Below are positions 16,327-25,976 of a DNA stretch of 32,744 nucleotides, piece after piece. The position numbers and the translations under genes were made by a program. Source of the stretch: Acidobacteriaceae bacterium (GTDB lineage: Bacteria; Acidobacteriota; Terriglobia; Terriglobales; Acidobacteriaceae); NCBI GenBank assembly GCA_025356095.1, contig JANXUR010000098.1:1-32744 (forward strand). The letters run 5' to 3'. The notes beneath the pieces were generated by a model. It had not been told where the DNA came from. It searched no databases and was given only the letters and a program-made list of their open reading frames with translations. The first letter of the stretch is position 1. Every line of letters starts with the position of its first letter.

Positions 16327-19005
16327 ATGACGGAAGCCTCCACACCCCTGATGCGGCAATACGCCGCGATTAAGAAAGAACATCCGCAGGCGCTGCTGTT
16401 CTTCCGGCTAGGGGATTTCTACGAACTTTTTTTTGAAGATGCCAAGACGGCTGCGCGTGAGCTGCAAATTACGCTGACCTCACGCAACAAAGAAAAGGGT
16501 GAGCCGATCCCTATGTGCGGGGTGCCTTACCACGCAGCCGAAGGCTATTTGGCTAAGCTGATTCGCAAGGGCTACAAAGTGGCCATTTGCGAGCAGATGG
16601 AAGCGCCAACTCCGGGCAAGAAGCTGGTGCGGCGCGATGTGACCCGCGTGGTAACGCCGGGGACGGCAGCAGACGCGAGCCTAAGCGCCGATGAGAACAA
16701 CTTTCTGGCAGCAGTGGCGGAAGTGGACGAGGTGTTTGGGCTAGCCGTGCTGGATGTTTCCACCGGCGAGTTTCGCGCGGCGGAGTTTGGCGGTGCGGAC
16801 GCTGGTCGCAGGCTGCGGGATGAGCTGGAGCAGTTTCGTCCGCGCGAGGTTTTGTATGGTAGTGCTGCGCCTTGGCAGGAGCGCAGTGCAGCGCGGGCGT
16901 TGCCTCTTGGCGAACCAGACAGACGCGAGAGTGGTACAGGCGCAAAGCCACAGGCGGCGGGCTCGCTTTGGGCGGAGACACCGCTGGAAGATTGGGTCTT
17001 TACCGCAGCTCACGCGGTGCCGTTGCTGGAAGGCCACTTTGGGGTGCTGTCGCTGGAAGGCTTTGGATTGGCAGCGCATCCGGCAGCAACCGCAGCTGCA
17101 GGCGCAATTCTGCACTACGTGCGGGCGACGCAGCGCGGTTCGTTGGAGCACGTGGATCGCATCGCTTACTACGAGCGGCAGCAGTTTCTGATGTTAGACG
17201 CGGTGACGGTGCGCAACCTTGAGCTGGTTGAGCCGCTGTTTGCCGATGCGGGACGCGATGTGACGCTATTTCGCGCATTGGATGCGACAACCACGCCGAT
17301 GGGCAAGCGGATGTTGCGCTCGTGGATTCTGCGTCCGGCAATTGAGTTGGCAGAGATCGAGCTGCGGCTGGAGGCGGTGGATGCAGGGGCACGCGACACC
17401 ATAAAGCGCGAAGAGTTGCGGCGCGCCTTCGAAGGCATTTTTGACTTAGAGCGGCTGCTGAGCCGGGTGACGCTGGAGGCGGCAACCCCGCGCGACTTGC
17501 TGGCCCTGGCCAATTCGCTCGACCGGGTACCGGGCGTAAGGACCGCTATGGAGCGGCTAGGAGCTGAGCGGATCACAACCCTGAGGACGCAGATAAGTGA
17601 GTTGGGCGAGCTGCGCGCGACCATTCGAGAAACGCTGGTGGAGGAGCCTCCAATTTTCATGAATGACGGCGGAGCGATTCGCCGAGGTGTGGATGGCGAA
17701 CTCGACGAGCTGCGCGACATCAGCCAAAACAGCAAGCAGATATTGGCTCAGGTGGAAGAGCGCGAGCGTCAGCGCACCGGCATCACTTCGCTCAAGGTGC
17801 GGTTCAACTCGGTGTTTGGCTATTACATTGAAATTTCTAATGCGAACAAAGCCCTGGTTCCTGCGGACTACGATCGCAAGCAGACGCTGGTGAATGCCGA
17901 ACGATTTACCACGGCGGAGCTGAAGGAGTATGAGTACAAGATACTTTCGGCGCAAGAGAAGATCGTTGCGATTGAGAAGCGGCTGTTCACCGAGTTGCGC
18001 GCCGCCGTTGTCGCAGAAGCCAAGGCGATTCGCCACACCGCACAGGCACTCGCGGAAGTGGATATTCTGGTGAGTTTCGCGCACTTGGCTGCAACTCGCG
18101 GCTACTGCCGCCCGAGCTTTACAGACGACGGCGCAGTCGAGGTAAGCGAGGGGCGGCATCCGGTGATTGAGCAGCAGGAAGCACTGGCTGCGGGCGAACG
18201 GTTTGTTCCTAACGATTTGTATTTGAACCAGACCACGCACAACGTGCTGCTGTTGACCGGGCCCAACATGGGCGGCAAGTCCACTTACCTGCGGCAGATT
18301 GCGCTGATCGCCATCATGGCACAAATGGGCTCATTTGTGCCCGCAACAAGCGCGCGGCTGAGTTTGCTCGACCGCATCTACACGCGGATAGGCGCGAGTG
18401 ACAATCTGGCGCGCGGGCGTTCCACCTTCATGGTGGAAATGACGGAAACAGCGGCGATCTTGAACACGGCGACGCCGCGGTCGTTAATTCTGTTGGATGA
18501 AGTGGGTCGCGGAACCTCCACCTACGATGGGCTGGCGATTGCGTGGGCCGCAGTGGAGTATTTGCACGGACGGGTGCGCGCCAAGACGCTGTTTGCCACG
18601 CACTATTTTGAGTTGACTCAATTGGCGGAGCAGTTAAGCGGCGTGAAGAACTATCATGTGACGGTCAAGGAAGCAGGCGGAAGCGTCGTCTTTCTGCGGA
18701 AGGTGGCACCGGGAGCAGCCGATCGCAGCTATGGTATTGAAGTTGCAAAACTGGCGGGATTGCCGGGCGAAGTGGTGGGACGGGCTCGCGAAGTTTTGGC
18801 TGAGCATGAAAGCGCAGAGCGCGGCGCTGCCGGACACTTGGCAAAGGAGTTTGGCGCGGTGGCGGAGCGGCCAGCAAAAGTGCAGCTCACAATGTTTACG
18901 CCATTGAGTGAACAGATTGTGGAGCGGCTACGCACGGCAGACCTGAACCGGCTGACGCCGCTGGAAGCAATGAACCTGCTGGCAGAGCTAAAGCAACAAC
19001 TGTAG
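16327..19005 (+). CDS. mutS: DNA mismatch repair protein MutS
   Basis: The 892-residue product recognises base mismatches and small loops and starts methyl-independent or strand-discriminated repair with MutL. The mismatch-binding Phe-x-Glu lies in [11 protein letters not shown] near residues 30-40. The connector, lever and clamp domains follow, and the ATPase has Walker [11 protein letters not shown] (about 644-653), the ST-rich loop [10 protein letters not shown] and Walker [13 protein letters not shown] (about 719-730). The C-terminal helix-turn-helix region ends in LLAELKQQL. The start at ATG 16327 matches the usual MutS N-terminus. In-frame upstream starts (ATG 16225, TTG 16120) would add a basic TNHQ/KHKT tetrapeptide repeat. 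It is followed after 24 bp by nagZ, so the two are probably cotranscribed. Confidence 0.96.
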   Translation: MTEASTPLMRQYAAIKKEHPQALLFFRLGDFYELFFEDAKTAARELQITLTSRNKEKGEPIPMCGVPYHAAEGYLAKLIRKGYKVAICEQMEAPTPGKKLVRRDVTRVVTPGTAADASLSADENNFLAAVAEVDEVFGLAVLDVSTGEFRAAEFGGADAGRRLRDELEQFRPREVLYGSAAPWQERSAARALPLGEPDRRESGTGAKPQAAGSLWAETPLEDWVFTAAHAVPLLEGHFGVLSLEGFGLAAHPAATAAAGAILHYVRATQRGSLEHVDRIAYYERQQFLMLDAVTVRNLELVEPLFADAGRDVTLFRALDATTTPMGKRMLRSWILRPAIELAEIELRLEAVDAGARDTIKREELRRAFEGIFDLERLLSRVTLEAATPRDLLALANSLDRVPGVRTAMERLGAERITTLRTQISELGELRATIRETLVEEPPIFMNDGGAIRRGVDGELDELRDISQNSKQILAQVEERERQRTGITSLKVRFNSVFGYYIEISNANKALVPADYDRKQTLVNAERFTTAELKEYEYKILSAQEKIVAIEKRLFTELRAAVVAEAKAIRHTAQALAEVDILVSFAHLAATRGYCRPSFTDDGAVEVSEGRHPVIEQQEALAAGERFVPNDLYLNQTTHNVLLLTGPNMGGKSTYLRQIALIAIMAQMGSFVPATSARLSLLDRIYTRIGASDNLARGRSTFMVEMTETAAILNTATPRSLILLDEVGRGTSTYDGLAIAWAAVEYLHGRVRAKTLFATHYFELTQLAEQLSGVKNYHVTVKEAGGSVVFLRKVAPGAADRSYGIEVAKLAGLPGEVVGRAREVLAEHESAERGAAGHLAKEFGAVAERPAKVQLTMFTPLSEQIVERLRTADLNRLTPLEAMNLLAELKQQL

Positions 19006-19029
19006 GGTACGAGCGAGGATTTTCGACGG

Positions 19030-20250
19030 ATGGCAGTGAAGACGAACACAAAAGGCAAGAAGGCAAGCGCCAAACCGCCAGCCAAGGAGGTGGCAAGGCG
19101 CTCGCGGCAGCTCACCCCGCGTGGGCTTGCCGCAGGCAGGGCCGAGGTGGGTACGCTGCTGGTGATGGGGCTGCCGGGGCCTGAGCTAGACGCGGAGTCG
19201 CAGGCGTTACTGCGTGAGTCGCAGCCCGGCGGGATCATTCTGTTTAAGCGCAATATCACCGGCGCGGCGCAAGCGTTCGACTTGCTGCAAGCCTGTTCCA
19301 GTTTTCTTAACGGGCCACTGCTCCAGTGCGTGGATCTGGAAGGTGGCACTGTGGACAGGCTGCGCGATGTTTTCGGGCGAGAGCCATCGGCGGCCAGCGT
19401 CTTCGCCACGCGTGATGCAGGGCTCTATCGCCGACACGGCGAGGTGGTTGGGCGGTCCACGGCGGCGGTGGGCTTCAACGTTGACTTCGCGCCCGTACTC
19501 GATCTGGCGCGACCCGCGTCGCTTAGCGTGTTGGGTTCGCGCGCGGTTTCTCCTGACCCAAAGCAAGTGGTGGCGTATGCGCGCGAATTCTTGCGGGGAA
19601 TGCGGGCAAACGGGGTGATGGGATGCGGTAAACACTTTCCCGGATTGGGCGAAGTCAGCTTCGACACTCACCACGTGCTGCCGACCATTGACAAGCCATG
19701 GGCGCGACTTTGGGAGGAGGACATCCTTCCCTATCGCCTGCTGCGGGCGCAACTGCCGACGATCATGCTGGCGCACGCTTCTTATTCGGCCGTCACCAAG
19801 AAAGTAGAGCCGGTTTCAATTTCCGCAAAGTGGTTGCGGACTATTCTGCGCGAGAAGATGGGCTATCGGGGGCTGGCGATTACCGACGATCTGGACATGG
19901 GCGCGGTGCAAGAGGCAGTTGGTGGCAGCGCGAGTGACGCTGCCATTCGCACGATTACTGCCGGAGGTGATATTTATCTGGTGTGCCAGCATCCGGAACA
20001 TGCGCCACAGATCCAAGCCGAAGTGTTGCGCAAGTACGAACGCAGCGCAGTGTTTGCCGAACATGTGAAGCGCGCGGCCAGCCGGGTGCGGCGAGTGCGG
20101 ACGCGCTTGGTAGCGGCGCACGCGAACACGCGGCGTCCGACCGATGCCACGGTGCGGAGGCTCACCAATTTGGTGACATCGCTGCGCGAGGCGGTGGAAC
20201 GCGCAGTTCCAGCGATGGAAGCTAAGAGCGCTCCCGCTGGAGAGGTTTAG
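19030..20250 (+). CDS. nagZ: Glycoside hydrolase family 3 beta-N-acetylhexosaminidase
   Basis: NagZ removes GlcNAc from anhydromuropeptides during peptidoglycan recycling. The 406-residue product has DLEGGTVDRL (usually DQEGG), the NagZ-specific loop KHFPGLGEVSFDTHH with the Asp-His acid/base pair (D212, H214), and the nucleophile D286 in ITDDLDMGA. No signal peptide is present; the N-terminus is a basic Lys-rich tail of about 30 residues, so the enzyme should be cytoplasmic as in Gram-negative recycling. A C-terminal Arg-rich extension of about 60 residues follows the catalytic barrel. It lies 24 bp after mutS and 12 bp before anmK. The pairing with anmK, whose substrate it generates, strongly supports the role. 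Confidence 0.93.
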   Translation: MAVKTNTKGKKASAKPPAKEVARRSRQLTPRGLAAGRAEVGTLLVMGLPGPELDAESQALLRESQPGGIILFKRNITGAAQAFDLLQACSSFLNGPLLQCVDLEGGTVDRLRDVFGREPSAASVFATRDAGLYRRHGEVVGRSTAAVGFNVDFAPVLDLARPASLSVLGSRAVSPDPKQVVAYAREFLRGMRANGVMGCGKHFPGLGEVSFDTHHVLPTIDKPWARLWEEDILPYRLLRAQLPTIMLAHASYSAVTKKVEPVSISAKWLRTILREKMGYRGLAITDDLDMGAVQEAVGGSASDAAIRTITAGGDIYLVCQHPEHAPQIQAEVLRKYERSAVFAEHVKRAASRVRRVRTRLVAAHANTRRPTDATVRRLTNLVTSLREAVERAVPAMEAKSAPAGEV

Positions 20251-20262
20251 AAAGCGACGCGC

Positions 20263-21474
20263 ATGGCAACGAAACCCAAGCTCCAACCGAAGCGGCGCAT
20301 GCTACGGGGCGCGAATGCGCCGATGATGGTAGCTGGCGTCATGAGCGGCACCTCCGCCGATGGCATTGATGTGGCTCTGGTGCGGATTCGTGGCCGTGGC
20401 GCGGCCGTACCTGCATTCGAACTAGCGGGCCATGCGGCATTCCCTTACCCGGCAGCGGTACGGCGCGCGATTTTGGCGGCGATGAATGCGGCGAGCGCCT
20501 GCGTCGCTAATTTGGCTCGGCTGAATTTTGTGCTGGCGGAACTCTATGCTGACGCGGTGGCGGCAACTGCTGAGAAGTTCTCAGTGAGCATTGATCTGGT
20601 GGGCTGCCATGGGCAGACGCTGTATCACCAAGGCGAAGTGGCAGCATGTTTGGGCCGCAAAGTTGCGGCGACCTGGCAGACGGGCGATGGCTCGGTGGTG
20701 GCGCAGCGGTTGGGTGTGCCGGTGGTGAGCGACTTTCGGCCCGCCGATATGGCGGTAGGGGGAGGCGGTGCGCCGTTGGTTCCCTTCCTCGACTATCTGC
20801 TCTATCGCGACGCCACGATAGGACGCATTGCACTCAATATTGGTGGTATCGCGAATATCACGGCGATACCTGCGGGCGCGACGCAAAGTGCTGTGATTGC
20901 TTTCGACACTGGCCCCGGCAACATGGTGATGGACGCGCTTTGCGAGCATTTCTTTCAGAAGAAATATGACCGTAGCGGACGGATTGCGGAGCAGGGCAAC
21001 GTACATGCTCCGCTATTGCGCAGGTTGCTGGCGCTGCCGTATTTTGGCCAGCCGTACCCTAAGACGGCGGGGCGAGAGCAGTTTGGCAGCGAGTATGTGA
21101 ATCGGTTGCTGGCGCGCTGCGCGGGCATAAAGCCGGAAGATGTAATCGCAACGGCTACAGCTCTTACGGTGCACTCGATTGTGAAAGCGGTGGAATCGCT
21201 TGGAGGATCTGGAACGAAGTCTAAGTTCGCGGAAGTCATTGCTTCTGGCGGCGGCACGCGTAATGCAACTATGGTGCGCTGGCTGTCCGAAGCGCTAGCA
21301 TCACGCGGCATTCGGCTGCGGCCATCCAGTGAGTTTGGCATCCCCAGTGAAGCCAAAGAAGCCGTAGCCTTTGCACTGCTGGCCTACCAAACATGGCATC
21401 GGCGGCCATCGAATATTGCTTCTGCTACCGGAGCAACTCGGCCTGTGATTTTGGGCAAGGTCTCCTATGTTTAG
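20263..21474 (+). CDS. anmK: Anhydro-N-acetylmuramic acid kinase
   Basis: AnmK opens the anhydro ring of 1,6-anhydro-MurNAc and phosphorylates it, giving MurNAc 6-phosphate for reuse of the cell wall sugar. The 403-residue product has the first phosphate loop VMSGTSADGIDVALV (about residues 26-40), SIDLVGCHGQTLYH, DFRPADMAVGGGGAPLVP with the catalytic Asp region, LNIGGIANIT, FDTGPGNMVMDAL and the C-terminal SGGGTRN. The first 22 residues are a basic extension not needed for the fold; the ATG at 20263 follows a purine-rich stretch and no closer start with better context is obvious. It follows nagZ by 12 bp, and its last 8 bases overlap the next gene. The etherase MurQ is not in the window. Confidence 0.95.
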   Translation: MATKPKLQPKRRMLRGANAPMMVAGVMSGTSADGIDVALVRIRGRGAAVPAFELAGHAAFPYPAAVRRAILAAMNAASACVANLARLNFVLAELYADAVAATAEKFSVSIDLVGCHGQTLYHQGEVAACLGRKVAATWQTGDGSVVAQRLGVPVVSDFRPADMAVGGGGAPLVPFLDYLLYRDATIGRIALNIGGIANITAIPAGATQSAVIAFDTGPGNMVMDALCEHFFQKKYDRSGRIAEQGNVHAPLLRRLLALPYFGQPYPKTAGREQFGSEYVNRLLARCAGIKPEDVIATATALTVHSIVKAVESLGGSGTKSKFAEVIASGGGTRNATMVRWLSEALASRGIRLRPSSEFGIPSEAKEAVAFALLAYQTWHRRPSNIASATGATRPVILGKVSYV

Positions 21475-23008
21475 CACTGCGGTGCAGCGGGGTTCGAGGG
21501 CAGCGGTATTTGCCTTGGCGATGGCTAGCCTGTTTGCGATGCTCTCGTGCGCCAGCCAAAATCCTGACCTCGACACGTTTGTGCTGATGATCGAGAACAG
21601 CCCGCAGAATCTCGACCCACGCGTGGGAGTAGATGCGCAGTCCGAGCGCATTGACGAACTACTCTTCGATGCTTTGGTGCATCGAAACGAGCATTTCGAG
21701 CTAGAGCCGTGGCTGGCGGAGAGCTGGGAGCAGCCCGATTCCCACACTTATGTTTTCCACCTGCGGCAAGGAGTTCGCTTTCATGATGGCCACACCCTCT
21801 CTGCACGGGATGTGAAGTGGACGTTTGATTCGCTGCTGAGCGGCAAGGTTCGGAGCGCCAAGACGGGCACGTATCAGCATGTGGCGAGCATCGAGGCGCG
21901 CGATGATGCGACGGTTATCTTCCATCTGAAAGATGCTGATTCTGCGCTGCTGTGGAACCTTTCGGATGGCGCGATTGGCATCGTGCCCGAAGGTAGCGGC
22001 GAGGAGGTGAGCCGTCATCCGACCGGCACGGGGCCGTTCCGCTTTGTGCGCGCGGAGGCCGACAACGAAGTGGTAGTGGAGCGCAATCCTGACTATTGGG
22101 GCGAAAAAGCCAAGCTGCTCCGGGTGCGTTTTGCTGTGGTGCCAGACGTGACCACGCGCGCGCTGGAGTTGCGCAAAGGCAGTGCGGATGCTTGCATCAA
22201 TGCACTGACGGCAGACATGGTAAATGTGTTGCAGCGGGATCCCGCCGTGGAGGTGCTGCGCGCGCCGGGCAGTATTTACGCCTATCTTGCACTGAATCTG
22301 CGAGATCCTATTTTGCGTGACGTGCGTGTGCGGCAGGCAATGGCTTATGCGATTGATCGCGAGCCACTAATCCACAACTTGTGGCGTGACCAAGTTCGCC
22401 TCGCTCCTAGCATTCTGCCGCCGCAGAGTTGGGCCTTCACTGCGGACGTCCCTACCTACCCGCATGACTTGGCAAAGGCGGCGCAGTTGCTGGATTCTGC
22501 CGGGTACCCGCTGCGCCACGGTGAGCGCTTCCACATCACCATGAAGACGTCGTCGGAGGAAGGTCCGCGGTTGATTGCGTCGGTGCTGCAACAGCAGTTG
22601 CGAGAAGCTGGCATCGTGCTGGAGATTCGCACTTTCGAGTTCGGCACGTTTTTCGCCGACGTCACCAAAGGCGCGTTCCAGATGTATTCCCTGCGCTGGA
22701 TTGGCGGCAATCAGGACCCGGACATCTTTCAGACTTTCCACTCATCGCGGTTTCCTCCCCAAGGGACGAATCGTGGTTTCTATTCCAATCCTAAGGTGGA
22801 TGCGCTGATTGATGCGGCGCGCGTGGAGCCGGATATGGCGAAGCGGCGGACCTTGTACATCGCGTTGCAGAAGATACTGGCGGAGGAATTGCCATACCTC
22901 AACCTCTGGTATTTCGACAACGTATTGGTGCATACACAACGAGCCAAGCATCTTACCCTGAGCCCTTCCGGAAGCTACGACTTTCTGCGCACGGCCACGC
23001 TGGAGTAG
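21467..23008 (+). CDS. ABC-transporter solute-binding lipoprotein, family 5 (peptide type)
   Basis: The 513-residue product has a signal segment ending AMLSC, with C28 as probable lipidated residue, and then the family 5 fold used for di- and oligopeptides, nickel or murein peptides: SPQNLDPR near the start, LAESWEQPDSHTYVFHLRQGV, FHDGHTLSARDVKWTFDSLL, TGPFRFV, and MAYAIDRE. It is held at the outer face of the inner membrane. Its ATG lies inside the last codons of anmK (8-bp overlap) with AAGG six bases ahead, so the two are translationally coupled. No permease or ATPase gene is adjacent. By position it may bind a cell-wall peptide like MppA of E. coli, but the ligand cannot be read from the sequence. 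Confidence 0.88.
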   Translation: MFSTAVQRGSRAAVFALAMASLFAMLSCASQNPDLDTFVLMIENSPQNLDPRVGVDAQSERIDELLFDALVHRNEHFELEPWLAESWEQPDSHTYVFHLRQGVRFHDGHTLSARDVKWTFDSLLSGKVRSAKTGTYQHVASIEARDDATVIFHLKDADSALLWNLSDGAIGIVPEGSGEEVSRHPTGTGPFRFVRAEADNEVVVERNPDYWGEKAKLLRVRFAVVPDVTTRALELRKGSADACINALTADMVNVLQRDPAVEVLRAPGSIYAYLALNLRDPILRDVRVRQAMAYAIDREPLIHNLWRDQVRLAPSILPPQSWAFTADVPTYPHDLAKAAQLLDSAGYPLRHGERFHITMKTSSEEGPRLIASVLQQQLREAGIVLEIRTFEFGTFFADVTKGAFQMYSLRWIGGNQDPDIFQTFHSSRFPPQGTNRGFYSNPKVDALIDAARVEPDMAKRRTLYIALQKILAEELPYLNLWYFDNVLVHTQRAKHLTLSPSGSYDFLRTATLE

Positions 23009-23093
23009 GCAGCGTTCGTTGGCGGGTTTGGCCGGGTTGCAGTGATACCATCGAAGTACCCCATGTAATCTTCCTGAGAGTTGAGGCACCGTT

Positions 23094-23900
23094 TTGCGCA
23101 TTCTTTTTATTGGTGATATTTTTGGCCGTCCGGGACGGACGATTGTGCGGCAGAACCTGCCGAGTCTGGTGGCCCGGCATCAGCCCGATTTGATCATTGC
23201 CAACGGAGAAAATGCAGCGGCGGGCTTCGGAATCACGCCTTCGCTAGCGGATGAGATCTTCGACCTCGGTGTGCACGTGATTACCACCGGCAACCATGTG
23301 TGGGATAAGCGCGAAATCATTGACTACTTTCACTCGGTTGAGGGCAATCCGTATAGCCCTGCCCGGCGGGTGCTGCGTCCGGCAAATTATGCACCGGGCC
23401 TTGCTGGCACTGGGCTCTACGAAGGCACCACCAAAGCGGGCGTGCCCTACGCTGTAATGAACCTGCAAGGCCGCGTTTTTATGGGCCCGTGCGACGACCC
23501 ATTTCGCGCCGCAGATGCCTTGCTGGCGCAGGTGGAAAAGGCGCGGGTGGTTTTTGTGGATGTTCATGCCGAGGCGTCGTCGGAAAAAATAGCCTTGGCG
23601 TGGCACCTCGATGGCCGGGTGACGGCGGTGATTGGCACCCACACCCACGTGCCGACTGCGGATGAACGCATCCTGCCGGGCGGAACTGCCTTTCAAACCG
23701 ATACCGGCATGACCGGGCCCTACGAGAGCGTAATTGGCGTGAAGCGCGATGCTGTGGTGGAAAAATTTCTGACCGGAATGCCGGCGCGTTTCGAGCCCGC
23801 CACCGGCGACGTGCGGCTGTGTGGCGCAGTGATTGACTGCGACGAGACTACAGGCAGGGCCCGCTCGATTGAGCGCATTATGCTGCGGGAAAGCGACTAG
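23094..23900 (+). CDS. ymdB: YmdB-family metallophosphoesterase
   Basis: The 268-residue product belongs to the calcineurin-like YmdB family (TIGR00282), cytoplasmic phosphodiesterases that in Bacillus subtilis act on cyclic nucleotides and influence motility and biofilm choice. Motifs run in order: ILFIGDIFGRPGR (metal ligand D8), IIANGENAAAGFGI, TTGNHVWDK, VDVHAEASSEK, IGTHTHVPTADE and DTGMTGPYESVIG. The start is a TTG at 23094, decided by the conserved first residues MRILFIGD and by GAGG seven bases ahead. It lies 85 bp after the solute-binding protein on the same strand and may belong to the same transcript or have its own promoter. The partner gene rny, often linked to ymdB, is absent here. 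Confidence 0.92.
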   Translation: MRILFIGDIFGRPGRTIVRQNLPSLVARHQPDLIIANGENAAAGFGITPSLADEIFDLGVHVITTGNHVWDKREIIDYFHSVEGNPYSPARRVLRPANYAPGLAGTGLYEGTTKAGVPYAVMNLQGRVFMGPCDDPFRAADALLAQVEKARVVFVDVHAEASSEKIALAWHLDGRVTAVIGTHTHVPTADERILPGGTAFQTDTGMTGPYESVIGVKRDAVVEKFLTGMPARFEPATGDVRLCGAVIDCDETTGRARSIERIMLRESD

Positions 23901-24006
23901 CTCGCGCCTAGCCCTAGATGCGAACCAAGGGAACCGTTGGTACCAAAGGTTCCGGGTGCTTTCCCTTCTGGCTGCAATTCGTCTAACGCGCAGTAGAATC
24001 AAGGTG

Positions 24007-25881
24007 ATGCAACTGTGGTGCTCCATTTCGCGAAAGGCCTTGCTGCTTTGCGCTCTGCTGCCGGTCATGGTGTCGGCTAAGGCGTCTCCGTCAGCAAAGG
24101 CACCGGCCACGTCCGGCGTTCTGTGCATCACGCAGCAGGCGCAAATGGGGTCGTGTCAGGTGCCGGCAGCGGCCCTTGCTGCGGGGCGCAAGAGCTTCGA
24201 TGAAGGCATGAAGCTGGAAAAGCAGGGGCAGTCCGCTGCGGCGCTGCAGCAGATGGAAGATGCTGCCGACAAAGTTCCGCAGAGTATTGAATTCACCACA
24301 GCCCGCGAGGTGATTCGGCAGCGACTGGTGTTTCAGCATGTGCAGACGGGCACCGATCTAACGGCACAAGGGCATTTGGTGGAAGCTGCCGCCGAGTACC
24401 AGACTGCACTTTCCATTGACCCGGACAACATCTTCGCCAAAGAGCGGCTTACGGAAACAATGGCCCCGGAGCCGGTGGCCAAGCGACTGCCGCCGCAATT
24501 GATTGAAGATCGCGGAGTGCTGCAAGTGGAACCTTCTGCAGAGAGACACGAATTTCATCTAAAGGGCGACTCGAATGATCTGCTGACCCGAATCGCAGCC
24601 ACGTATGGGATGTCAGTCGTATTAGACGAAAACGTCAAGGGCCGGCCGATTCGTTTCGATTTGGACGCGACTGATTTTTATACCACCATGCACGTGTTGG
24701 GCCAGATGACCAAGACCTTTTGGACGCCACTGGATCGGAACCAAATCTACATTGCGCCGGAAAGCGACCAAAACCACAAACTCTACGACCGGATGGTGTA
24801 TCGGACATTTTCGCTGCCCGGAATGCCCGCGCAAGAGATCAATGACCTCATCTCCGCACTCAAGACGATTCTGGAGCTGAAATTCGTCACCGCAGAACCG
24901 GCGGAAGAAACGCTTTCTGTGCGCGGCCCTCAACGGTCAATGGAAGCGGTGCAGCAACTGGTAGAAGAGGCGGGCGTGGGACGGCCGCAATTAGTGCTCG
25001 ACGTGCAGATTCTTGAAGTCAGCGGCGACTTCACACGCCGCCTTGGACTGAACGCCAGTCCGCAATTTACGCTGCACAATATTCCCCCCAGCGCACTGGC
25101 GGGATTATTGGGGGCAGGCTCGCAAGACCTGCTCAACCAACTTCTGCAATCGGGAGTCAACAGCCAGGCGGGCATGGCGGCGTTGGCCGCTTTGCTGGCG
25201 CAGCAACAGGGTCAGCAGAACTCGCTATTCTCGCAGCCCCTCGCTACGTTTGGAGGTGGCGCTACCTTGTTCGGCTTGTCCCTCCCATCTGCGGGGCTTA
25301 ATTTTTCAGTGAGTAAGTCCGATGTTCGTAGCTTGACGCGCTCCACCCTTCGCGCCGCGCAGGGTGACACTGCGAGTCTGCATATTGGCTCACGCTATCC
25401 AGTGTTAACTTCTAGTTATACAGCCAACTTCGGCAACTTACCGGTCTCGGGGCTTTTCTCAAGCGGCGTGGTTTCGGCTCCGCCCCCCTCTGTCAACTTT
25501 GAGGATCTCGGTTTGGTGGTGAAGGTAAAACCTTATGTGCAGGCGGGCGACGAAGTGACCATGGAGATGGAGTTGGAACTGAAGGCGCTAGGGCCAGTGA
25601 GCCTGAACGGGATTCCTGTCATCTCGAATCGGCAGTATAAGGGGACGATCCGGCTGGCTGAGGGTGAACCCGCGTTGATGACGGGGATGGTAACATCATC
25701 GGAACAGAAGGGCTACAATGGGGTGCCGTTTTTAGGTGAGCTACCTTTATTGAAAGAGTTAACCAGTAATAGCTCACGCGAGGAGACCGACAACGAGATT
25801 CTTGTGCTGGTTACTCCGCACGTGATTCGCGAAGGTAACACCAACGCAGGGCGCGAAGTCTATCTAACACCGGCACGCTGA
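24007..25881 (+). CDS. Secretin-family outer-membrane protein (GspD/PilQ-like) with N-terminal TPR
   Basis: The 624-residue product has a signal segment (about 1-25), a helical region with TPR-like repeats (about 55-150; SFDEGMKLEKQGQSAAAL and a second copy around 115-140), an STN-type N0 domain (about 180-252), a short N1-like domain (about 260-345) and the secretin core from about 355. The core shows the LDVQILEVS strand, DLGLVVKVKPYV, and EILVLVTPHVI at the end. Such proteins form rings in the outer membrane for type II secretion or type IV pili. A Gln- and Ala-rich insert (about 375-420) sits near the start of the core. No other secretion or pilus gene is adjacent. The ATG at 24007 has a poorly spaced AAGG; the frame is open to 23833, inside ymdB. 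Confidence 0.85.
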   Translation: MQLWCSISRKALLLCALLPVMVSAKASPSAKAPATSGVLCITQQAQMGSCQVPAAALAAGRKSFDEGMKLEKQGQSAAALQQMEDAADKVPQSIEFTTAREVIRQRLVFQHVQTGTDLTAQGHLVEAAAEYQTALSIDPDNIFAKERLTETMAPEPVAKRLPPQLIEDRGVLQVEPSAERHEFHLKGDSNDLLTRIAATYGMSVVLDENVKGRPIRFDLDATDFYTTMHVLGQMTKTFWTPLDRNQIYIAPESDQNHKLYDRMVYRTFSLPGMPAQEINDLISALKTILELKFVTAEPAEETLSVRGPQRSMEAVQQLVEEAGVGRPQLVLDVQILEVSGDFTRRLGLNASPQFTLHNIPPSALAGLLGAGSQDLLNQLLQSGVNSQAGMAALAALLAQQQGQQNSLFSQPLATFGGGATLFGLSLPSAGLNFSVSKSDVRSLTRSTLRAAQGDTASLHIGSRYPVLTSSYTANFGNLPVSGLFSSGVVSAPPPSVNFEDLGLVVKVKPYVQAGDEVTMEMELELKALGPVSLNGIPVISNRQYKGTIRLAEGEPALMTGMVTSSEQKGYNGVPFLGELPLLKELTSNSSREETDNEILVLVTPHVIREGNTNAGREVYLTPAR

Positions 25882-25909
25882 GCGTTTCGAGCATGAGTGG
25901 ACAAACCGA

Positions 25910-25937
25910 AGCGCCGCCCGAATGACCGGGCGGCGCT
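25910..25937. terminator. Bidirectional terminator between secretin and DsbA-like genes
   Basis: A perfect 11-bp GC-rich stem (25910-25920 with 25927-25937, 6-base loop) is followed on the plus strand by TTCTTCATT. It lies 28 bp after the secretin stop and 39 bp from the stop of the convergent minus-strand gene. Confidence 0.8.
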
Positions 25938-25976
25938 TTCTTCATTCCTGATCACTTATATTGAGCTACCTTTTCA

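Noticed and set aside
23244-24131. 295-residue open frame antisense to ymdB and the secretin start
   Set aside because: It has skewed composition rich in His, Arg and Ala and crosses the gap between two well supported genes. It is a shadow of the opposite strand.
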